Positions 1 through 7,864 of a stretch of DNA of 20,700 bases are shown piece after piece. The notes under the pieces are model-generated. The model had not been told where the DNA came from. It ran no database searches and worked only from the letters and a program-made list of their open reading frames with translations. The stretch's first letter is position 1; every line of letters begins with the position of its first letter. This stretch comes from a virus. Made by a program: the position numbers and the translations under genes. The DNA is taken from positions 1-20,700 of IMG/VR virus record IMGVR_UViG_3300012920_000356; one strand, written 5' to 3'.

Positions 1-1
1 A

Positions 2-3000
2 AATATAAATAAAAATGGTACTGGTGAAGAACGAGATACTTTTGGAAACTTTGTAGGTATGGGCGTAGGAGCACTTAAAAGTAACTTTGTACAGTCTCCT
101 CTTGGTAGTACTGGAGATTCTAAAGAATTAAATATAACAATGTCTGGTAACTTCTCTAGTAATAACAGACCTGCTAGCGTTATATTAGCAAGTCAAGGAA
201 GAGCTAATGAAACTGACTCTGACTATATAGTTGTATCTAAAGCAGGAGAAACTTCTCATGCTAAAGTAGATTTAAGATTTAATGAAAATATTTATAGCTA
301 CTATATTTTAAATATATTTGATGATACTTGGAAAGAACTTAGATTTACATTTTATAATGGAATATTAAACATTTATAATTATGATACTAAAGTAACAGTC
401 TATGATTCTTTAGGTAGCGATAGAAAAGTAGTAGATAGAGTAGAAGCAGCGATTGCTAATATAGCTTATAATCCTTTAACTTTAATGACAGAGCCTAATA
501 CTACTACAACTACACAAGGCTATATATCTGATTTTAAAATAGAAAAAGTAGATAGAACACATGAGATTGTCTTTGAAGGAGCTTTATCTAGTACTTCTAA
601 TGATATGAGATATTACCAAGTTAGAGACATAAATACTTTATCTTTAGGACTTGATGATGGTGCAAGCCTTAGTGATGCTTTTGTAGGTTACTTTATGGGA
701 ACAAAAATATATTTAGATGTAATTACTGAATCTCTTAATGATGGACTTTTTCCTCGGTTAAGAAGTGAAGATTATACTATTTATATAGAAATGACTAAAC
801 AAATTATAGACCTAGAAACAGGAGAAGAAAGTAAAGTTTGGAATATTTCTAATTATAATAACAGTCCTAATACATACTCAGCTATTGCTTTAATTAAAGA
901 CAACGACTTAAATTTAAATCCTCCAGCTTCTGGTTGGAATAATACTCTTGTAGAAGATGCTGGAGTTCCTGTAGGTTTTGATACTTATACTATAGAAGCA
1001 GGAGATGTAATAGAGTTAAATAGTCATAATTTAACAGATAAATTTAAAATTACTATGTTAGGTTCTTTTGGTAATGAAACTAACTCAGAAGACTCAGATG
1101 CTATATATTATAGTAATCATGCAGATGCTCAAGGAATAACAGATACTGGCATATTTTATATCGGTAGAGAAGGTACTACTAACACAAGTGTATTAGGATT
1201 TATACCTAAGAATGCTACAAACCATAAAATCTTTGAACCTTCGAATCCTTTCATTACTCCTATACTAACTCATAGAGCTAATACTAATGAAAGAATAACA
1301 GGATTAAATGCTTTAGATGTACCTGTTAGAACAATACCTATAGTAGATAGTAATGATATTTTAACTATACCTACTTTAGACCCTACTTTAACTATATCAT
1401 CTGTAGGAACTGGTAGTACTACACCACAAGTAAAAGCTGGTATTAGATTAACTTCTACCGATAGTTCCGATTACTTTAATACTTATTATATGTTACAAGG
1501 TGGTACTAACGCATTTAGTACTAGTAATCAAACATGGATTAAAGAAGGAGATTATACTTCTCCTGTTACTAGGTTTACTAAAACTATAGCTAACTCTGGA
1601 GCTTCTAATGAAACTTTAACTTGGGAATTAAAAGTAGGAACTACTACTCAATTTAAAGCTACTTGGAATAAATTTAAAACTTATAATGAAGATGAAGGAG
1701 TAGTTACAGAAGAAAATCCTGCTTATCCTCATTATTGGGGAAATATTCTTTGGGATACTGCAGATGATTCTCATGGTTATACTATCCCCGAGTTTACAAT
1801 AACCCAAGAAACATTTCTTAAATTTATAAATGCTAGTGCTAAAAAGTTTTATGATGTAACTTTTAGTGATGGTACTTTATTTACTTTAGAAGAAGGAACT
1901 GTTAATGTTCTTAGTACTGATAATATAGCAGGTACTTTTAGCTCGGGAGTTACTTTTACTAATTTTGAAGACTTTGAACCTTCTGAATATAATCGTAAAA
2001 CTTTCTCAGTTCAATGGGGAGACAACGCTAATGAAACTATAACAAGTCCTGTTTCACATACATATAGTGAAGGAGTTCCTACTTATGTAAATGGAGTTCA
2101 AAAACTTTACTTTGACGGAATGATAAGTGGTCATTCTTCTATGAAAAAAGTAGAAGTAGAATATAACAATGGCAATGTTGTTGTTAAAATAGATAGCGAA
2201 GAAAAAGTTCTTTATGAAGATGCTGGTTTAACTACTACTAAATCTAGTATAAATACTTTTAATGGTTTTAGTTATAATAGTATCTTACCTAAAATTGGTA
2301 ATATTACTACTTTTGATACTACTAACGAAGACTTTTTATATAAAGGTATTCCTGTTGCAGCTAAAGATAAAGGAGCAGATTTAAAATTAAGATTCTTTAA
2401 ATTAGATATACTTGATGGTACAGGAGTTAATAATATCTTTGATTATAGATTTGAAGATAATACAAACAATATAGTTCTAGATGAAGATAGTAGTACTAAC
2501 AATGCTATATATCATAACTCTAGTAGTTCTTCTAGTACTTGGACTACACCTACTCCTACTCTTACTACTAAATTGCATTATGAATTTAACAACAGTACTG
2601 AAGAAGATAGTTCTGTTTCTAAAGATACTGAAGGAAGTAAAGCTGGAAGTAAAGTAACAGACTCAAGTCCTAATTTACTGCATGCTACTATGAACATAAA
2701 CAGTATTCAGAAATATTCAGATTGTTGGATAACACCTCCTAGTGTAAACTATTATGATAGAACAGTTAAGTTTGGTTATCCTACTGTTAACTCTTATACT
2801 TTATCTAAATACTTTTTACAAAAAAATGGACAATCAGTAGCTACAGGTAGATTAAACTTAAAAGCTTTAGAAGTATCTTTTGCAGAAGCAGTTTATTTTG
2901 ATTTAGAAATAACACCTGAATATAGAGATACTTATATAAAACAATTTTCTACTGGAGTAGGACAAACTACTTCTGATACAATTAATGTAGAAAAAGGTAA

Positions 3001-3130
3001 ACATAAATTTGGATTAAATGCTTTAGCAGAGCATTTAACTTTAACACTTAAAAACAAATCACCTTTTAAAACTAGGTTTACTGCCTTAGGTTATGAAGGG
3101 TCATATATAAATAGGAGCAAGGTTCGATAA
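2..3130 (+). CDS. Tail tubular protein B (nozzle, T7 gp12-like), very large, 5' end outside window
   Basis: The reading frame is open to the left edge, so the first in-frame ATG (59) is probably internal and at least 1042 residues are present. The last ~95 residues (from about 2846) are the clue. They hold GRLNLKALEVSF, an ITPEYRDTY segment, GKHKFGLNA, a KNKSPFKTRFTALGYEG stretch and a final NRSKVR. This resembles the end of T7 gp12-type nozzle proteins as I recall it (GR-L-L, then SPLP, then WEG, then RSR). The nozzle closes the distal end of the podovirus tail. T7 gp12 has about 794 residues, so this one carries large insertions: a PKD-like strand pair (VQWGD then SHTYSEG, near 2010-2070) and two LamG/concanavalin-like openings (YRFEDNT...DSSTNNA near 2445; YEFNNSTEEDSS near 2578), with a Ser/Thr-rich linker between them. 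The stop overlaps the next start as TAATG. The nozzle assignment rests on the C terminus and on synteny. Confidence 0.66.
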   Translation, partial: NINKNGTGEERDTFGNFVGMGVGALKSNFVQSPLGSTGDSKELNITMSGNFSSNNRPASVILASQGRANETDSDYIVVSKAGETSHAKVDLRFNENIYSYYILNIFDDTWKELRFTFYNGILNIYNYDTKVTVYDSLGSDRKVVDRVEAAIANIAYNPLTLMTEPNTTTTTQGYISDFKIEKVDRTHEIVFEGALSSTSNDMRYYQVRDINTLSLGLDDGASLSDAFVGYFMGTKIYLDVITESLNDGLFPRLRSEDYTIYIEMTKQIIDLETGEESKVWNISNYNNSPNTYSAIALIKDNDLNLNPPASGWNNTLVEDAGVPVGFDTYTIEAGDVIELNSHNLTDKFKITMLGSFGNETNSEDSDAIYYSNHADAQGITDTGIFYIGREGTTNTSVLGFIPKNATNHKIFEPSNPFITPILTHRANTNERITGLNALDVPVRTIPIVDSNDILTIPTLDPTLTISSVGTGSTTPQVKAGIRLTSTDSSDYFNTYYMLQGGTNAFSTSNQTWIKEGDYTSPVTRFTKTIANSGASNETLTWELKVGTTTQFKATWNKFKTYNEDEGVVTEENPAYPHYWGNILWDTADDSHGYTIPEFTITQETFLKFINASAKKFYDVTFSDGTLFTLEEGTVNVLSTDNIAGTFSSGVTFTNFEDFEPSEYNRKTFSVQWGDNANETITSPVSHTYSEGVPTYVNGVQKLYFDGMISGHSSMKKVEVEYNNGNVVVKIDSEEKVLYEDAGLTTTKSSINTFNGFSYNSILPKIGNITTFDTTNEDFLYKGIPVAAKDKGADLKLRFFKLDILDGTGVNNIFDYRFEDNTNNIVLDEDSSTNNAIYHNSSSSSSTWTTPTPTLTTKLHYEFNNSTEEDSSVSKDTEGSKAGSKVTDSSPNLLHATMNINSIQKYSDCWITPPSVNYYDRTVKFGYPTVNSYTLSKYFLQKNGQSVATGRLNLKALEVSFAEAVYFDLEITPEYRDTYIKQFSTGVGQTTSDTINVEKGKHKFGLNALAEHLTLTLKNKSPFKTRFTALGYEGSYINRSKVR

Positions 3131-4086
3131 TGGCAAAATCAATTATAGAAAAGACAGGAGCTCAAGTAATAGGTAATAGTTATGTTATTGATTATAGCTC
3201 CTTAGAAACTTTAGAAAACTTTACAAATTTAACAATTCTTCATGTAAAAAATTATCAATTAGAAGATGAAGATAAAGTAGTTTTAACTGTAAATACTAAC
3301 TATACAATAGATGAAAGTAATTTAGAAATTACTATAAACAGTAGTACAGTAACTGTAGATAGTGCTAAAGATAGAATAGCAATATTAAGAACAACTGATG
3401 TTAATAATCCAGCAGTTGCTTTTACTGATACTGCTATACTTACTGATACTGATTTAAATACTTCTGTTAAACAAGCAGTTTTTAGATTACAAGAATTAAA
3501 TGAACAATCATCTGATGGTTATGATACTACTTCTTTAGCTTTAGAAAGCAAAGTAAACTCTAATACTAATACTATTAACGCAGTTACTGCTTCGGGTTGG
3601 GTAGTTAATAATAGATTAGCAGATGATGCAGTTACTACTGATAAAATAGAAAATGGAACAATACAAGGTTCTGATTTAAATTTAGCTAATGTTAAAGCAG
3701 CATTAGGAGATTTATTATATCCTATAGGTTCTATTTATTGTAACTATAGTAATAGTACAGACCCAGGAGCTTTATTAGGTTTTGGTAGTTGGACAAGAAT
3801 AGAAGGTAAAGTAATGGTAGGTTACCATGCAGGAGATGAAGACTTTGGTTCTTTAGGAGAAGACTCTTCTTATGGAGAAAAGAAACATCAATTAACAGTA
3901 GCAGAATTAGCTTCTCATACTCACTCAATAGGAGTTGTTAGTATTAACGATAGAGATGATGATGAAAGAAAAGATACTGCAGTTTTTGGGAGAGGTAGTA
4001 CTAATACTTCATCTACTGGAGGAGATGTTCCTCATAATAACTTACAACCTTATGCAGTAGTTAATATGTGGAGAAGAACTTCTTAA
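3130..4086 (+). CDS. Tail fibre: T7 gp17-type anchor fused to a phage collar tip
   Basis: This 318-residue protein has two recognisable ends. Residues ~1-125 (NFTNLTILHVKNYQ, VNTNYTID, IAILRTTDV, LNTSVKQAVFRLQELNEQ) match the T7 fibre N-terminal domain, which fixes the fibre to the tail. Residues ~196-318 match the phage tail collar domain: LYPIGSIYCNYSNSTDP, GFGSWTRIEGKVMVGY, ELASHTHSI and a final NNLQPYAVVNMWRR. The His-x-His pair (His263, His265) corresponds to the metal-binding HxH of T4 gp12-type tips. Between them lies a short linker, probably a trimerising stalk. It is therefore likely a short receptor-binding fibre. The start ATG overlaps the nozzle stop, with an AGGAG-like site about 13 bases upstream. 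In T7 the fibre gene follows gp16, whereas here it lies between the gp12- and gp13-like genes. Confidence 0.88.
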   Translation: MAKSIIEKTGAQVIGNSYVIDYSSLETLENFTNLTILHVKNYQLEDEDKVVLTVNTNYTIDESNLEITINSSTVTVDSAKDRIAILRTTDVNNPAVAFTDTAILTDTDLNTSVKQAVFRLQELNEQSSDGYDTTSLALESKVNSNTNTINAVTASGWVVNNRLADDAVTTDKIENGTIQGSDLNLANVKAALGDLLYPIGSIYCNYSNSTDPGALLGFGSWTRIEGKVMVGYHAGDEDFGSLGEDSSYGEKKHQLTVAELASHTHSIGVVSINDRDDDERKDTAVFGRGSTNTSSTGGDVPHNNLQPYAVVNMWRRTS

Positions 4087-4568
4087 TGTTTTATTTAAAA
4101 AGACTACGAACCCCCGAAGAAAAATTTCAAGCTGCTCAGTTACACTTTAGACCTTCTGATATTATAGAGTTTACTGGAGCAACTGGAAAACCTTGGGAGT
4201 TTGGATATACAGAAGCTTTAAAGGAAAGCGATATGCTTTGGGGAGGAGTCAATGAAAAAGGAATAATGATTTGTGCAGGAGGTTTTGTTTTAACTCCTAA
4301 CTTATTAATTCCTTGGTTTGCAGGAACAGAAGATAGTCATACTGAAACACTAGGTTGGGTTAGACTTGGAAGACAACTAACAAAACTTTTTAAGACTTTT
4401 AACAAACCTATGAGTAATTATGTTTGGATACATAATGAAGCAACTATGAAATGGTTGCGTATGTTAGGATTTAAAGTAGATAAAGAAACTATACATACAT
4501 TTTATTTTGGGGTACAATTTTACGAATTTTATATAGATAAGCAAAGAAAGGAGCTTGAGAATGTGTAA
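4086..4568 (+). CDS. Internal virion protein A (T7 gp13-like), acetyltransferase-like fold
   Basis: This protein has 160 residues when started at the ATG that overlaps the fibre stop (TAATG). A GTG 18 bases earlier lies inside the fibre gene and is less likely. The segment NYVWIHNEATMKWLRMLGF is close to the NYVWVGN...FLKTIGA segment of T7 gp13, and the N-terminal layout (RPSDIIEF, GAT then an EAL helix, then GGF strands) is that of GNAT-like phage proteins. In T7, gp13 is an internal virion protein needed for assembly. The gene sits just before gp14- and gp15-like genes, as in T7. I see no complete acetyl-CoA binding motif, so enzymatic activity should not be assumed. Confidence 0.7.
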   Translation: MFYLKRLRTPEEKFQAAQLHFRPSDIIEFTGATGKPWEFGYTEALKESDMLWGGVNEKGIMICAGGFVLTPNLLIPWFAGTEDSHTETLGWVRLGRQLTKLFKTFNKPMSNYVWIHNEATMKWLRMLGFKVDKETIHTFYFGVQFYEFYIDKQRKELENV

Positions 4569-5148
4569 TCCAATAGCCGCTGCATTAACATTAGGAAGCT
4601 TAAAGGCAGGAGCAAGTATTTTTGCAGGAGCTAGAAATAACAAAAATGCAAACGCCTTAGCTGAAGCTCAAGCTGAAGCAGCTAAAAATAAGTTTTTTGA
4701 AGATAGAGCAAGAACTGAACTTAACTATCAAATGGATTTAGAAGCTATAGAAGAACAAGAACAAATAGCAGACTTTAAACAAGCAGTAGAAGAAGATAAT
4801 ATTTTAATAGCTATAGGAGATAAACTACCAGCAGGTCAATCTACTTCTAAAATATTTACAAATACTTTAGCTTCTGGAGCTTTAAATATGGCTACTTTAC
4901 AAGGGAATAGAGAGAACTTAAGAAGACAAAATGTTTATGCTTTTAAAGATAGTCAATCTCAATATGAAGGTAAACTAGAAGAAATTAAAGGTAACTTAAA
5001 TCAAAACTTTTTAGGAACAGGAGAAATGCTTTTGGGAGCAGGAGGTGCTTTCTTATCTGGAGCATCACAAGGATTAAGTATTGGTAAAAGTCTTGGTAAA
5101 GCAACTGCTCCTGCTAGTAGCGGAACTACAACAGGAGGTACGGCATAA
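4561..5148 (+). CDS. Internal virion protein B (T7 gp14-like)
   Basis: This protein has 195 residues, matching the 196 of T7 gp14. It begins MCNPIAAALTLGSLKAGASI, as T7 gp14 also begins with Met-Cys and an alanine-rich hydrophobic helix. A long Ala/Glu/Gln-rich helical stretch follows (ANALAEAQAEAAKNKF, QMDLEAIEEQEQIADF), then a Gly/Ala-rich C terminus. In T7, gp14 is ejected into the host outer membrane and starts the trans-envelope DNA channel. The start ATG is chosen because AAAGGAG lies 7 bases upstream; a TTG two codons earlier lies too close to that site. The gene overlaps the gp13-like gene by 8 bases and ends in a TAATG overlap with the gp15-like gene. Confidence 0.75.
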   Translation: MCNPIAAALTLGSLKAGASIFAGARNNKNANALAEAQAEAAKNKFFEDRARTELNYQMDLEAIEEQEQIADFKQAVEEDNILIAIGDKLPAGQSTSKIFTNTLASGALNMATLQGNRENLRRQNVYAFKDSQSQYEGKLEEIKGNLNQNFLGTGEMLLGAGGAFLSGASQGLSIGKSLGKATAPASSGTTTGGTA

Positions 5149-7064
5149 TGGTTGAAAAGTCACAAACATTTAAAGTAGGACAAGCTCCTCAAGAAATACC
5201 ATCTGGAGATGTAATTAATAGAGATAATCAATTTGCTTCTTCTTTATTAAAGTTTCTAGATGTAGCAGGAGATTTTGGAGATAAAGCAGCTAAAGCATAC
5301 TTAGCAAAACAAGAAGAATTTGCTAAAAAAGAACTAGCTAACGAGTATGCTAATAACCCTACCGATTTCTTTACTAAATTTAAAAAAGAAGGCTCAGATA
5401 TAATTACTCCTCCTGAAGGTTGGTCTCAACTTAAATGGAATGCTTATAATGAAATGAAGGGTACTAATGATGCTGCTTCGATTAAAGCTGAGTTAGAAGG
5501 AATAAGATTAGATTATTTAAATCAGATAGCTGCTGATGATGAAAAATCTTATAAGCAAGGGGAGTTAGATGTTCTTTATCAAAATAAATTTGATAGTTAC
5601 TTAAGAGAGTCTAATGGTAATCCTTATTATTTAGAAAAGTTTTATACTGTTGGTACTGCTGCTATAGCTAGTGCTACTGCTAAAGATAGAAAAGAAACTG
5701 CAGATAGAGTAATGAAAAACTTTCAAGACTCATCAAAAGCTTCAGTTGCTGCAGATTTAAATGGTGGATTTGAAGCTCATCATAAAGATAAATTTGGTAA
5801 AGGTAAAGATGGTTTAGATTTGCCAGGTTATAATTTTAGTAAGACATACCCAACAGATACAGAAGCGATAAACGCAGGTGCACAATGGGAATATGAAACT
5901 ATAAATAATTATAGAAATAATTATAAAATTTTAACAGGTAAAGCAGAAAACGGAGAGGTTTCTTTAAATTTATTTAAAACTAAATCTCAAAGAGTTAAAA
6001 ATATTTGGTTAGATAATACTAAAACTTATGAAGAAAAAAAGACAGAAGCCAATAGAATAATAAAAGAAATGCAAGCTTTATATGATTATTCTCCTAAAGG
6101 TGGAGTTAGTTTAAGTAAAACTTCTGGAGCAAATGATTTATTAAGTCAAATAAACAATGCTATTAGTTGGCAAACTGATGAAGACGTAGTAGCAAGTATA
6201 GCAAAAAGAGGAGAGTTAACTACTACTTATAATAATTCTGCTACTACATTAAGAAGAGCAGTTAATACTTTACTTGAAGCTACTAAACAAGATGATGGAA
6301 CTCTTACATTAGCTCCTTTAACTCCTGATTTAGTAAACTACTTAGATATAGATATAAATGCTAATGCTCAAGAAAGATATGAAGCTATTAGAAATACTGC
6401 TAATAAAGAATTAGTTAATATACAAGTACAAATAGATACTGCTAGAAATACAGGAGATACTAAAACTATTAATGCTTTAGAGGCTTCTAGAGATAAATTA
6501 CAAGTTCTTGCAAATGGTCAATTTGCAGAAAAAGATAATTTAGGTTCTATAAGAATATTACAACGAGCAGTATTAAATGGGACTTTTACTCCTGAATTAT
6601 TATATTTAGAAGCAGAAGATTTAACTGTAGATACTATGAATAACTTTATAGATGATTATGCAGAAGGTGCTATAGATGAAGCAATAAATGAAATTAGAAG
6701 AGATATATATAGAAATCTAAATATTCCTACTCCTGATGGTTTATTAAATGACTTTATGGTAGATATACAAGGAGACCCAGTAGCTGAAAGTTTAAGAAAA
6801 CTTAATCAAGAAATAATAAAGTTTTATGAAGTGGGTCAAGAATATGAAGATGCAGAGGGTAATAAGTATAAGTTCTTTGATATAGTTAAGGCTTCTAGTC
6901 GTGTACAAATTATTAAAAATGTTAATGAAGAAATTGCTAACTTAATGAAAAAAGTAGAGACTGGATTAGATAATTTTTATGACACACAATCTAAAGTTAA
7001 AGTAGAAGGTGGTACAGATACTGGTGCTAGTACAGAAAATTTTGAAAGAATAAAGGTACAATAA
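5148..7064 (+). CDS. Internal core protein (T7 gp15-like)
   Basis: This 638-residue protein is rich in charged helices and lacks membrane segments. It is assigned mainly by place, between the gp14- and gp16-like genes, and by size (T7 gp15 is about 747 residues). The N terminus (KSQTFKVGQAPQEIPSGDVI, then an FLDVAGDFGDKAAKAYLAKQEE helix) is typical of podovirus core proteins. Helices rich in Asn, Asp and Lys continue to residue ~600, and the tail is polar. In T7, gp15 stacks with gp16 in the capsid core and is ejected to form the periplasmic part of the DNA channel. The start ATG overlaps the gp14 stop, with a strong AGGAGG about 10 bases upstream. I recognise no catalytic motif. Confidence 0.66.
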   Translation: MVEKSQTFKVGQAPQEIPSGDVINRDNQFASSLLKFLDVAGDFGDKAAKAYLAKQEEFAKKELANEYANNPTDFFTKFKKEGSDIITPPEGWSQLKWNAYNEMKGTNDAASIKAELEGIRLDYLNQIAADDEKSYKQGELDVLYQNKFDSYLRESNGNPYYLEKFYTVGTAAIASATAKDRKETADRVMKNFQDSSKASVAADLNGGFEAHHKDKFGKGKDGLDLPGYNFSKTYPTDTEAINAGAQWEYETINNYRNNYKILTGKAENGEVSLNLFKTKSQRVKNIWLDNTKTYEEKKTEANRIIKEMQALYDYSPKGGVSLSKTSGANDLLSQINNAISWQTDEDVVASIAKRGELTTTYNNSATTLRRAVNTLLEATKQDDGTLTLAPLTPDLVNYLDIDINANAQERYEAIRNTANKELVNIQVQIDTARNTGDTKTINALEASRDKLQVLANGQFAEKDNLGSIRILQRAVLNGTFTPELLYLEAEDLTVDTMNNFIDDYAEGAIDEAINEIRRDIYRNLNIPTPDGLLNDFMVDIQGDPVAESLRKLNQEIIKFYEVGQEYEDAEGNKYKFFDIVKASSRVQIIKNVNEEIANLMKKVETGLDNFYDTQSKVKVEGGTDTGASTENFERIKVQ

Positions 7065-7864
7065 TGACAATAAGAAAACTTCATGTTCCTTCAAAAAATG
7101 ACGACTATAGAAATTTGTCTGATGAAATGATTCTTAAAGAAACTCAAATAGTAAATGAGATTAGACAAGTATTTGGTAAAGATAATCAAATGGCAGTTAT
7201 AGCTATACTAGCTAACATGTATCATGAAACTGGAGGCTCTTTAGATTTTAAACAAAAACAAAATGAAGGAGGCCCTGGAAGAGGTTTATTACAATTTGAA
7301 GGTTATCATTTACAAAACTATAACAGATATATAACTGCAAACAATAAACCTAATTCTTCTTTAAGTCAAATAGAATATCTTTATGAATCTATATATGACG
7401 ACGATAGTATGGTTCACGATTTTTTTGATAGAAACAAAGATGGAGTAGCAGATTTTAAAGATGGTAACTTTCCTAAAGGTTGGAGAAATGAGATAAAAGA
7501 AGCATGGGAAATAAATAACCCTTGGAATGCTACTCAAGTTTTCTCTGACGTATTTTTAAGACCAGGTATTCCTCACATGCAACGAAGACTAGATTATGCA
7601 GGAAATATATTTAATGTATATAGTAATCGTAGTATTAACGATTTTGATAATTTAAATTTACTTCCAGAACAAAAAATACTTAAAATGAATGAATATGTAG
7701 ATATAGTAAAAAGAGCACAACAAAGACAATATTTAGATTATGAAGAAAGATATGATTCAAATAATGATGGAGTTATTAATATAAAAGATGATAAAAGACC
7801 TAAACCTTTAAACCCTGATAACTACGACGCTACTCTTAGATATAATACAATAAGGAATAATTAA
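7064..7864 (+). CDS. Virion-associated muramidase with two EF-hand-like loops
   Basis: This 266-residue protein resembles phage tail lysozymes (Phage_lysozyme2 type). AVIAILANMYHETGG (43-57) places a probable catalytic Glu at 55, and GPGRGLLQFEG (70-80) matches the G-x-G-L-x-Q-x-x-G loop of that family. A PWNATQVFSDVFLRPGIPH segment around 153-171 fits its later half. Two calcium-loop signatures are present: DRNKDGVADFKD (122-133) and DSNNDGVINIKD (231-242), both with the D-x-N-x-D-G-x-x-x-x-x-D spacing of EF-hand/dockerin loops. Lying between the gp15- and gp16-like genes, it probably cuts peptidoglycan during DNA entry, a task done in T7 by the N-terminal domain of gp16. It might also serve as the lysis enzyme. 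TAATG overlaps occur at both ends. Confidence 0.72.
   Translation: MTIRKLHVPSKNDDYRNLSDEMILKETQIVNEIRQVFGKDNQMAVIAILANMYHETGGSLDFKQKQNEGGPGRGLLQFEGYHLQNYNRYITANNKPNSSLSQIEYLYESIYDDDSMVHDFFDRNKDGVADFKDGNFPKGWRNEIKEAWEINNPWNATQVFSDVFLRPGIPHMQRRLDYAGNIFNVYSNRSINDFDNLNLLPEQKILKMNEYVDIVKRAQQRQYLDYEERYDSNNDGVINIKDDKRPKPLNPDNYDATLRYNTIRNN

Noticed and set aside
3731-3928. Minus-strand frame inside the fibre collar domain
   Set aside because: The plus strand encodes a clear collar domain here; the antisense product is low-complexity Leu/Ser.
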